From assembly GCA_913773715.1 (NCBI GenBank), contig CAJYHD010000429.1:1-5478 (forward strand): a stretch of DNA of 5,478 nt, read 5' to 3'. Numbering within the stretch: the first letter of the stretch is position 1; each line of letters begins with the position of its first letter. Of this stretch, positions 1 through 4,920 are shown piece by piece. The notes beneath the pieces are model-generated. The model was not told the origin of the DNA. It did not search any database and was given only the letters and a program-made list of their open reading frames with translations. The position numbers and the translations under genes were made by a program. This DNA is from an uncultured Sphingobium sp. Lineage in GTDB: Bacteria > Pseudomonadota > Alphaproteobacteria > Sphingomonadales > Sphingomonadaceae.

Positions 1-328
1 GTGTACCCGCGAAGGGTTCGGCGTGACGCCAGACCGCGAGCGCGAGCTTATTAAGGTTCGTCTTGCTCTCCTGACGCTGCCCTGGGTCGTGATTGGCCGG
101 CGCGAGGACCTTGCCTGTCCTTAACGCCGACATGATCGCGTCGGCCGTGCAACCTGCAAAACAATGGAAGAGAACGGCGCGCTCGCCGACACGGATCGAC
201 AGGCTGGCCTTCCCGTCTGCATGTGCCGGACAACGGCACATGGCGAAATCACCTTGCCACTTTCCGCCGAGTTGACGGACGATGCGGTTGGCCTGGTCTT
301 CGATCGAAGCTGTCTCACGTCGCGCCAT
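1..328 (-). CDS. DUF7146/Toprim-type primase-like protein, N-terminal part (truncated by window edge)
   Basis: Reading the minus strand from ATG at 328 gives 109 codons with no stop up to the window edge. An in-frame TAG lies directly before the ATG, so the start cannot be further upstream, and GGAGG sits 9 nt before it. Residues C33-P-A-H36 and H55-C56-F-A-G-C60 form a CHC2-like zinc-binding motif of the DnaG type, spaced as in plasmid primase-like proteins of the DUF7146/Toprim group; C31 is a further nearby cysteine. The region ending WRHAEPFAGT (residues 100-109) resembles the start of the segment that leads into the Toprim half of these proteins. The expected full protein is about 300 residues or more, so the catalytic Toprim part would lie left of the window. 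Such proteins commonly sit near conjugation genes and may prime or process transferred single-stranded DNA; that role is inferred. The family call rests on the motif and on memory of relatives. Confidence 0.8.
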   Translation of the reverse strand, partial: MARRETASIEDQANRIVRQLGGKWQGDFAMCRCPAHADGKASLSIRVGERAVLFHCFAGCTADAIMSALRTGKVLAPANHDPGQRQESKTNLNKLALAVWRHAEPFAGT

Positions 329-422
329 CTATGGACACCTCCGTTGCAGGACGCATAGTTGGTAAAGCGCAGGGGCAAAGCGCGCCAGCGAAAACCAATG
401 AAATCGCTTTAGCAGGGTGGCA
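329..422. promoter_or_regulatory. Divergent intergenic region, probable promoters for both directions
   Basis: This 94-bp stretch separates the leftward primase-like gene from the rightward 423-710 gene, so promoters for both should lie in or near it. I found no convincing -35/-10 pair on either strand. AAAGCG occurs at 364-369 and 377-382 and inverted at 405-410, a possible operator-like cluster, but the motif also occurs elsewhere in this GC-rich window. The regulatory call is by position only. Confidence 0.3.
338..342 (-). promoter_or_regulatory. Ribosome binding site of the divergent primase-like gene
   Basis: The minus strand reads GGAGG here, 9 nt before the ATG at 328. With the in-frame stop immediately upstream of that ATG, it fixes the start of the leftward gene. 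Confidence 0.7.
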
Positions 423-710
423 ATGGAATTAGAACTCATACTGGAACGCGAGCTGACCACGCAACGCCCGCCGGGCGGGACGATGACCGACGTTCACGTG
501 TGTCAGCACGAATCCGGCAAGTGGCATATCAATGTCCGAGTGAGCTGGCGGGGCACCGGACTTTATCATGTCGGCCTCTATGACAAGAAGCGTATCCGAT
601 TGTATAAAAAGGCTTCTTCCGCTATTCGGCATATTGTCTTGGGCTATGGCTATGAGGGTGTGATCCATGTCCATCCTCATGCCGGATTACAGGACGCAAC
701 TAGTTTCTGA
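423..710 (+). CDS. Hypothetical protein, 95 aa
   Basis: I do not recognise this protein. The ATG at 423 is preferred because AGGG at 414-417 lies 5 nt before it. GTG 417 is too close to that site, and ATG 483 (giving a 75-aa protein starting MTDVHV) is a possible alternative, since the conserved-looking part begins there. The sequence is rich in alternating hydrophobic and charged residues (WHINVRV, GLYHVGLYD, EGVIHVHPH) with one likely helix around KKASSAIRHIVL, suggesting a small beta-beta-alpha-beta cytosolic domain. There is no signal peptide, membrane segment or cysteine pair. Codons such as TTA, ATA, AAT, TAT, CAT and TTG are frequent, giving lower third-position GC than the virB genes, which hints at a separate origin. 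It lies between the divergent primase-like gene and the virB operon, on the virB strand. A minus-strand ORF over the same bases has no ribosome binding site and looks like a shadow. Confidence 0.5.
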   Translation: MELELILERELTTQRPPGGTMTDVHVCQHESGKWHINVRVSWRGTGLYHVGLYDKKRIRLYKKASSAIRHIVLGYGYEGVIHVHPHAGLQDATSF

Positions 711-753
711 ACTTTATCGGACCAATCTGCGAACCGTTCTCAAAGAGAGGTAA
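667..753 (+). CDS. Possible small ORF, 28 aa, overlapping the end of the preceding gene
   Basis: ATG 667 opens a 28-codon frame ending at TAA 751-753, with GAGGG at 654-658 placed 8 nt upstream. It overlaps the last 44 bases of the 423-710 gene in another frame. The peptide (MSILMPDYRTQLV, then ending RTVLKER) is charged and could form one amphipathic helix. I know no homologue. It may be a small translationally coupled protein or chance; the good ribosome-binding spacing is the main argument for it. Confidence 0.25.
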   Translation: MSILMPDYRTQLVSELYRTNLRTVLKER

Positions 754-775
754 AGCGAGCAACGGATGTGATTTT

Positions 776-789
776 CGGGGTAGCCCCCG
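776..789. repeat. Small GC-rich inverted repeat
   Basis: CGGGG at 776-780 pairs with CCCCG at 785-789 around a 4-nt loop. It is not followed by a T run on either strand in the direction needed for an intrinsic terminator. It could fold in the leader RNA, but it may be chance in GC-rich DNA. Confidence 0.25.
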
Positions 790-820
790 CGTCGATAGCG
801 ACTTAGCCTTATTCACCAGT

Positions 821-824
821 GGAG
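821..824 (+). promoter_or_regulatory. Ribosome binding site of the 832 ORF
   Basis: GGAG lies 7 nt before ATG 832. It is well placed and supports translation starting at 832 although that frame stays open for only 14 codons. Confidence 0.5.
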
Positions 825-831
825 TGAAAAC

Positions 832-1073
832 ATGGCTTATCGCTTGTTTACATCGCTCGCGGCTGCCGCCTTATGACGGTTTCGTTCGCCTCCGGCCCGG
901 TTCGCGTCCCAAGGACGGAGAGCTGCGAAGACCCCCTGCGAGCTAGGAATCTGGATCGGGTCATATTCGCTCGTCATGCCGCCAATGGGGGGCAGGGGGC
1001 GGCACACACATCCCATTTGGAAGGTGCGGCGCAGCCGGGCAGTCCTTTTGGGTCGAAGGCATCGGAGCGGTAA
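832..1073 (+). pseudogene. Frame-disrupted gene for a small exported protein upstream of virB1
   Basis: ATG 832 has a well-spaced GGAG and encodes MAYRLFTSLAAAAL, then TGA at 874-876. The -1 frame continues at once from ATG 873 with MTVSFASG, so the two pieces joined read as a classical Sec signal peptide: a basic N-region, a hydrophobic core and a small-residue cleavage region near SFASG. The -1 frame stays open to TAA 1071-1073, which overlaps the virB1 ATG as TAATG, as expected of an operon gene translated into virB1. The simplest reading is a one-base loss near 865-876 in a formerly intact gene of about 80 codons. Alternatives are a sequencing error, real ATGA-coupled reinitiation, or chance. 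The part after the signal (GPVRVPRTESCEDPLRARN and onward) is arginine-rich and matches no family I recognise. The G runs at 987-992 and 995-999 could hide further frame errors. Confidence 0.4.
873..1073 (+). CDS. Hypothetical 66-aa ORF coupled to virB1 (alternative reading of the disrupted gene)
   Basis: If the frame is not broken, this is a separate cistron. Its ATG overlaps the stop of the 14-codon leader (ATGA at 873-876), so reinitiation could start it, and its stop overlaps the virB1 start. It has no ribosome binding site of its own. The first residues are hydrophobic but too few for a complete signal peptide. Codon use in the second half (ATA, AGG, CAT) is not typical of the neighbouring virB genes. 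No function can be assigned. Confidence 0.3.
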   Translation: MTVSFASGPVRVPRTESCEDPLRARNLDRVIFARHAANGGQGAAHTSHLEGAAQPGSPFGSKASER

Positions 1074-1756
1074 TGACGCTCCCCGCCGCGGTCATCATGG
1101 GTCTCGCAGCGCAATGCGCGCCGAATGTAGCCCCTGCAACGATCGCAGCGATCGTCCAGACCGAAAGCCAAGGCTTTGAATGGGCGCTCAACGTCAACGG
1201 GCTTGGACGCAAGATCGTCCCGACAAGCCGTGAGCAAGCCGTGGCGCTCGCTCGTCACCACATCGCCAAGGGCCACTCGGTCGATCTTGGCCTCGGCCAG
1301 ATCAATTCCCGCAACATGAAGGCGCTGGGTCTGACCTGGGACAATGTATTCGACCCTTGCACGAACATCGCCGCTGCCGGCGCGGTTCTCTCGGACAACT
1401 ATCATAGCGTGCGCGCCGGACTTCACCCGCAGCGCGCGCTTCGCATTGCCCTGTCGATGTACAACACGGGATCGCAGTCGCGCGGCTTTTCGAACGGCTA
1501 TGTCGGCCGCGTAGTCGGCAATGCCGGCGTCTCCGACGGCATCCAGTCTGCGACGGTCCGGATCGGCGCACCAATGACCGTCACGGATCCCAACGAAACG
1601 CCGAGCGCGGCTGCGCAACTCGCCGCGCTGGTCGAGGAAAACACGTCCGCGTCACGGCCGCCACAGGCGGTCCCACCACCACCGCCATCGTGGGACGTGT
1701 TTGCGAGGGCGGAATTTGAGCGAGCGCGGCTCGCCGGAGAAGGAGAAAACCGATGA
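1073..1756 (+). CDS. virB1: VirB1 family lytic transglycosylase
   Basis: This 227-aa protein cleaves peptidoglycan in the periplasm to let the secretion channel and pilus be assembled. The SLT/goose-lysozyme-like domain spans about residues 14-150. The motif CAPNVAPATIAAIVQTES carries the predicted catalytic Glu31, followed by VDLGLGQIN (70-78) and ALSMYNTG (126-133), the standard motifs of the family. C15 and C96 are the only cysteines. The tail after about residue 165 is low-complexity with a proline run near PPPPPS and ends in a charged helix; in VirB1 proteins this region is variable. The start ATG 1073 has GGAG 5 nt upstream and overlaps the preceding TAA. No classical signal peptide is present: residues 1-14 are hydrophobic but have no basic N-region, and no upstream start exists in frame before TAG 944. 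Brucella VirB1 similarly begins close to the catalytic domain. The stop overlaps the virB2 start by ATGA. Confidence 0.93.
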   Translation: MTLPAAVIMGLAAQCAPNVAPATIAAIVQTESQGFEWALNVNGLGRKIVPTSREQAVALARHHIAKGHSVDLGLGQINSRNMKALGLTWDNVFDPCTNIAAAGAVLSDNYHSVRAGLHPQRALRIALSMYNTGSQSRGFSNGYVGRVVGNAGVSDGIQSATVRIGAPMTVTDPNETPSAAAQLAALVEENTSASRPPQAVPPPPPSWDVFARAEFERARLAGEGENR

Positions 1757-2118
1757 ATCTCGCATCTTTCGGTGGGCCGGCGCTTGCCCTCCGAGCCCGT
1801 GTCACCAAGCGGGTCGACGCGATGACCCCGGGCCGGCGCAAAGCGTCTCGGGCGCTTTCGATGGCGAGCCTGGTAGCGCTGACGTCGCTGCTGACCGCCG
1901 AGCCGGCGTTCGCACAGACCAATCTTGAGAGTTTTGGCAATGCCGTCCTCGGCTTGCTGAGCAACGGGCTCCTGCGCATCGTTGCTACCCTCGCGCTGAT
2001 CGCGGCGGGCTTCGGGTGGCTGACGGGCCGCGTCAACACGGGCGCGCTCGTCACGGTCATCATCGGCATCGCGATCATCTTCTCAGCGCCGTGGATCGTC
2101 GATCAGCTTCAGGGCTGA
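1753..2118 (+). CDS. virB2: VirB2 (TrbC/VirB2 family) major pilin
   Basis: This is the precursor of the conjugative pilus subunit, 121 aa. It has a long basic N-region (R14, R16, K19, R20, R28, R29, K30, R33), a hydrophobic core at about 35-48, and a signal-peptidase site AEPAFA|QT after A54. The mature part would be Q55-G121, 67 residues, with two membrane helices at about 73-90 and 98-112 joined by the short basic loop TGRVNTG, the standard VirB2 topology. The mature product would begin with Gln and end with Gly, as in the Agrobacterium T-pilin, for which head-to-tail cyclisation was reported. The start ATG 1753 has AGGAG 7 nt upstream; M24 and M37 are poorer candidates with no such site. 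It overlaps virB1 by 4 nt, and a hairpin covers its stop codon. Confidence 0.92.
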   Translation: MNLASFGGPALALRARVTKRVDAMTPGRRKASRALSMASLVALTSLLTAEPAFAQTNLESFGNAVLGLLSNGLLRIVATLALIAAGFGWLTGRVNTGALVTVIIGIAIIFSAPWIVDQLQG

Positions 2119-2120
2119 TC
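2101..2120 (+). repeat. Hairpin spanning the virB2 stop codon
   Basis: GATCAGC at 2101-2107 is a perfect 7-bp inverted repeat of GCTGATC at 2114-2120, with a 6-nt loop. The virB2 TGA (2116-2118) lies inside the right arm. No T tract follows, so it is not an intrinsic terminator. A role in stabilising the upstream pilin message or in partial attenuation is inferred from its place at the end of the pilin gene. Confidence 0.55.
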
Positions 2121-2152
2121 CGTATGTGGGCGGGGTGCGCGAAGCGTCCCGT

Positions 2153-2169
2153 CACACCCGTTTTGTGTG
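2153..2169 (+). repeat. Weak hairpin in the virB2-virB3 gap
   Basis: CACAC at 2153-2157 can pair with GTGTG at 2165-2169 around a 7-nt loop. Its right arm touches the GGAG at 2169-2172, so folding could partly mask the virB3 ribosome binding site. The stem is only 5 bp and could be chance. Confidence 0.2.
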
Positions 2170-2172
2170 GAG
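2169..2172 (+). promoter_or_regulatory. Ribosome binding site favouring a GTG start for virB3
   Basis: GGAG ends 8 nt before GTG 2181, a better spacing than any site serving ATG 2202, whose nearest GGAGG (2183-2187) is 14 nt away and whose GGGAAG lies too close. Confidence 0.4.
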
Positions 2173-2180
2173 TGCGTAGC

Positions 2181-2525
2181 GTGGAGGAAGAACGGGAAGT
2201 GATGGCGCGCAACACGCTGTTCCTGGCGGTGACACGCCCTGCGCTGTTCGCAGGCATCCCGATCGAGGCGGCGGTGGTGATCCTGCTCGCCTCGGTGATT
2301 ACCCTGATAGGCACGACAAACCCCATTTACGGCCTCGTCGTCGCGGCGGTGATGTTTGGCATTTCGCGCCTTGTGGTGCGCCACGACGTCAACGCTTTCC
2401 GCCTCATCTTCCTCTGGGGCCGCACCAAAGCGGCCAACCGCAACCGCGTTTTTTGGGGCGGGTCGAGCTACACGCCGCTCCCCTTGAAGGGCATCAAACG
2501 CAAGGGGTTTGGTCGCAATGGCTAA
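2181..2525 (+). CDS. virB3: VirB3 inner-membrane protein
   Basis: This small inner-membrane subunit pairs with VirB4 in the secretion engine. From GTG 2181 it is 114 aa; from ATG 2202 it would be 107 aa, close to the 108 aa of Agrobacterium VirB3. GTG is chosen for its ribosome binding site, but the start is uncertain, and ATG 2124 is a third in-frame option with poor signals. The family signature NTLFLAVTRPALFAGIP lies at residues 11-27, followed by a hydrophobic stretch at about 28-43, NPIYG, a second at about 51-63, then ISRLVVRHDVNAFR and the C-terminal FWGGSSYTPLP. Agrobacterium VirB3 has closely matching segments (LYLAATRPALF, NPLYE, WGGAS). The last 8 bases overlap the start of virB4, and a 62-nt gap separates it from virB2. 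Confidence 0.92.
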   Translation: MEEEREVMARNTLFLAVTRPALFAGIPIEAAVVILLASVITLIGTTNPIYGLVVAAVMFGISRLVVRHDVNAFRLIFLWGRTKAANRNRVFWGGSSYTPLPLKGIKRKGFGRNG

Positions 2526-4908
2526 GGCCAATCTCCTCTCGGAACAGGTGCCGATGAAGGTCGCGCTCAAGGAAGTGATGCCGACCAAGTTTCTGCCCTA
2601 TGCGCGACACGTCACCGATGAGGTGGTGGTGCTCGATTCCGGGGCGATCATACTGACGTTCGAGCTGCAGGGCCGGGCGTTCGAGACGGCCGACGTGCGC
2701 GATCTGAATGACTGGCACGCGAAGCTCAATGGGATGCTGCGCAACCTGCATGACGATCGCTTGTCGATCTGGACGCATCTCGTCCGCGCTCGGGTTGAGC
2801 AATATCCCGGCGGCAATTTCCGGTCTCACTTCGCGCGGGATCTCGATGCCGCTTACTTCGCGCGGATGAATAAGGAGCGGTTGTTCATCAACCGCTTCTT
2901 CGTGACGTTGGCGCTGCGCCCATCGGTCCACGGTGCCGACAAGCTGGTGCAGCTCTTCAAAAACAAGGCGAGGGCGGAAGCCGATGCCGATGCGATCGAC
3001 GCCGACCTGCTGGAGGCACTGGAGGACAAGGCGCGCGATTTCGAGAAGCTGATGGATCGCTGCTCGCCGCGTCGGCTCTCGATCTACGGACATAATGGCC
3101 TCAAGTTTTCTGAGACGATGGAAGTCGCGGAAATGGTGATGACGGGACGGCATCGCCGGGTTCCGATCATCCGAGGACACCTCGGCAGCGCGCTCTATCG
3201 CCAGCGCGTCGTCTTCGGCGGCGAGACGGTGGAAGTGCGCGATGCCGATCGCAGCGCCTTCGGGGGCATCTTTGGCATCCGGGAGTATCCGGCGTCCACC
3301 ACCCCGACGCAGTTTCAATCGCTGCTGGCAGTCGATTTCGCGTTCGTGCTAACGCAATCCTTCACCTTCCTCGGGCGTGCCGCGGCATCGGAACGGTTTC
3401 GGCTGCGGAAAAAGCAGATGGAGAACGCCGATGATCGGGCCGTCAGCCAGATGCTCGATCTTGTCGACGCGGCGGACGATCTCATGTCCAACCGCTTCGT
3501 CCTGGGCGATCACCACTTCACGCTCGCGGTCTATTCCGACAGCCTCAAGGGCCTGCGCGAAAACATGTCGATCGCGCGGGCTGCGCTGGCCGATACCGGC
3601 ATGGTCGCGGCACGGGAAGGGGCGGCGCTGGAAGCCGCTTACTGGAGCCAGCTCGTCGGAAATTTCGCGTGGCGCGCGAGGCCGGCGCCGATCACGTCGC
3701 TGAACTTCGCGGCGTTCTCGCCCTTCCATACCTATCCCGCCGGCCTCGCCACGGGGAACCATTGGGGGGACGCGATCGCACTGATGAAGACGAGCGCGCG
3801 CAGCCCCTACTTCTTCAGTTTTCACAAGCGCGACATCGGCCACACGCTGATCGTTGGTCCGACCGGGGGCGGCAAGACGGTCATCGTCAATTTCCTGATG
3901 GCGCAGGCTGAGAAGACGGGCGCGCGTCAGATTTTCGTCGACAAGGATCGCGGTGCGCAGATTTTCGTGCTGGCTTCGGGCGGCACCTACCTGACGCTCG
4001 AGAACGGCAAGCCCACCGGCTTCGCGCCGCTGAAGGCGCTCGAGAACAAGCCGGAGGATCGGGCCTGGCTTTCGCTGTGGGTGCGCCAGCTCGTTCGCGC
4101 TGAAAGTCGCCCGATCACTGTTCAGGAAGAGCGGATGATTGATGAAGGGATCGCCGCAGTGATGCGGCTTCCGCTAGAGGATCGTTCGCTCGATGCGCTG
4201 CGCACGATGCTCGGCATGGCGGACGCAGGCGGTATTGGCGCTCGGCTCGAGAAGTGGACCTCGCGCGGGTCGATGGGGTGGGTGTTCGATAACGCGGCGG
4301 ACGAAATGACGCTCGATGCCCGGTTCATCGGGTTCGATATGACGGACTTCCTCGACAACGCCGTCGTCCGCACGCCGCTGATGCTCTACCTGTTCCACCG
4401 CATCGACAAGCTGCTGACCGGCGAGCGCACGATCATCGCCGTCGACGAGTTCTGGAAGGCACTTGGCGACGATGCGTTCCGAAGCTTCGCGCAGGATGGC
4501 CTAAAGACATACCGGAAGCGCAACGCGATGATGGTGTTTGCCACGCAGTCGCCGGCGGACGCGCTCAAGAGCGATATTGCCCACTCGATCCTCGAACAGG
4601 TCGCGACTCAGGTGATGCTTCCCAATCCAAAGGGTGCGCGCCGCGACTATGTCGACGGGTTTTCCCTCACCGACGCGGAATATCAGCTCATCCGCGAGGA
4701 GTTGTCGCCGGAAGCGCGCAAATTCCTCGTGAAGCAGGGCCATGACAGCGTTGTTGTCGAGCTAAATCTGACAGGTCTTGATGATGAGCTGGCGGTGCTG
4801 TCGGGACGCGCCGAAACAACACCGATCGCCGTGCAGGCCGCAGCCGAATTTGGCCCCGATCCCGCCAATTGGCTCCCCGTATTCCACCAACGTCGTCGTC
4901 CAAGCTGA
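2518..4908 (+). CDS. virB4: VirB4 conjugal transfer ATPase (CagE/TrbE/VirB family)
   Basis: This is the large cytoplasmic-face ATPase that powers pilus assembly and substrate transfer, bound to VirB3 at the inner membrane. It is 796 aa, matching the usual length (Agrobacterium VirB4 is 789 aa). The N-terminal half carries the CagE/TrbE/VirB region, roughly residues 170-390. The C-terminal RecA-like domain has Walker A GPTGGGKT at 447-454, with K453 and T454, and Walker B IIAVDEFWK ending at 647, with D643 and E644. A conserved MMVFATQSPADAL segment follows at 671-683, with Q677 as the likely sensor residue. All key ATPase residues are present and the frame is intact. ATG 2518 is chosen over TTG 2509; AAGGGG at 2502-2507 is about 10 nt upstream and the start overlaps the end of virB3 by 8 nt, implying coupled translation. 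The stop lies 12 nt before virB5. Confidence 0.96.
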   Translation: MAKANLLSEQVPMKVALKEVMPTKFLPYARHVTDEVVVLDSGAIILTFELQGRAFETADVRDLNDWHAKLNGMLRNLHDDRLSIWTHLVRARVEQYPGGNFRSHFARDLDAAYFARMNKERLFINRFFVTLALRPSVHGADKLVQLFKNKARAEADADAIDADLLEALEDKARDFEKLMDRCSPRRLSIYGHNGLKFSETMEVAEMVMTGRHRRVPIIRGHLGSALYRQRVVFGGETVEVRDADRSAFGGIFGIREYPASTTPTQFQSLLAVDFAFVLTQSFTFLGRAAASERFRLRKKQMENADDRAVSQMLDLVDAADDLMSNRFVLGDHHFTLAVYSDSLKGLRENMSIARAALADTGMVAAREGAALEAAYWSQLVGNFAWRARPAPITSLNFAAFSPFHTYPAGLATGNHWGDAIALMKTSARSPYFFSFHKRDIGHTLIVGPTGGGKTVIVNFLMAQAEKTGARQIFVDKDRGAQIFVLASGGTYLTLENGKPTGFAPLKALENKPEDRAWLSLWVRQLVRAESRPITVQEERMIDEGIAAVMRLPLEDRSLDALRTMLGMADAGGIGARLEKWTSRGSMGWVFDNAADEMTLDARFIGFDMTDFLDNAVVRTPLMLYLFHRIDKLLTGERTIIAVDEFWKALGDDAFRSFAQDGLKTYRKRNAMMVFATQSPADALKSDIAHSILEQVATQVMLPNPKGARRDYVDGFSLTDAEYQLIREELSPEARKFLVKQGHDSVVVELNLTGLDDELAVLSGRAETTPIAVQAAAEFGPDPANWLPVFHQRRRPS

Positions 4909-4913
4909 AGGAG
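4908..4913 (+). promoter_or_regulatory. Ribosome binding site of virB5
   Basis: AAGGAG, 7 nt before ATG 4921, uses the last base of the virB4 stop codon as its first base. It fixes the virB5 start and ties virB5 closely to virB4. Confidence 0.7.
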
Positions 4914-4920
4914 AAGGGAC

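Larger units (their letters stand above)
754..831 (+). other. Untranslated leader before the signal-peptide ORF and virB1
   Basis: No coding frame is supported here. It contains a short GC-rich hairpin (776-789), a smaller GTCG/CGAC repeat (791-802) and the GGAG ribosome binding site at 821-824. A promoter for the virB operon could lie in this stretch or further left, but no -35/-10 pair is clear enough to call. Confidence 0.35.

Noticed and set aside
121..378. 85-aa minus-strand ORF near the left end
   Set aside because: It overlaps, in another frame, the zinc-finger protein reading from 328, which has the conserved Cys/His motif and a proper ribosome binding site.
329..422. TTTGCC/TATGCG pair on the minus strand as a sigma-70 promoter for the primase-like gene
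   Set aside because: The -10 candidate matches only the first three bases of TATAAT and the pair is no better than chance in this composition.
429..680. 83-aa minus-strand ORF opposite the 423-710 gene
   Set aside because: No ribosome binding site before its start, and the plus-strand frame has a more protein-like sequence.
776..789. GC-rich hairpin as an intrinsic terminator before the virB operon
   Set aside because: No T run follows it on the plus strand, and the minus-strand orientation gives AAAA rather than U-rich RNA after the stem.
711..1072. Origin of transfer or attachment site in the gene-poor stretch before virB1
   Set aside because: No relaxase gene nearby in the window, no nic-like motif and no substantial inverted or direct repeats were seen.
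976..1179. 67-aa plus-strand ORF overlapping the start of virB1
   Set aside because: No ribosome binding site, extremely arginine-rich, and it runs into virB1 in a different frame.
974..1618. 214-aa minus-strand ORF opposite virB1
   Set aside because: It is arginine-rich, lacks recognisable motifs and lies opposite a gene with clear lytic transglycosylase motifs; a GC-rich shadow frame.
2494..3318. 274-aa minus-strand ORF opposite virB4
   Set aside because: Shadow of virB4: rich in R, H and E from GC-rich antisense codons, with no domain signature.
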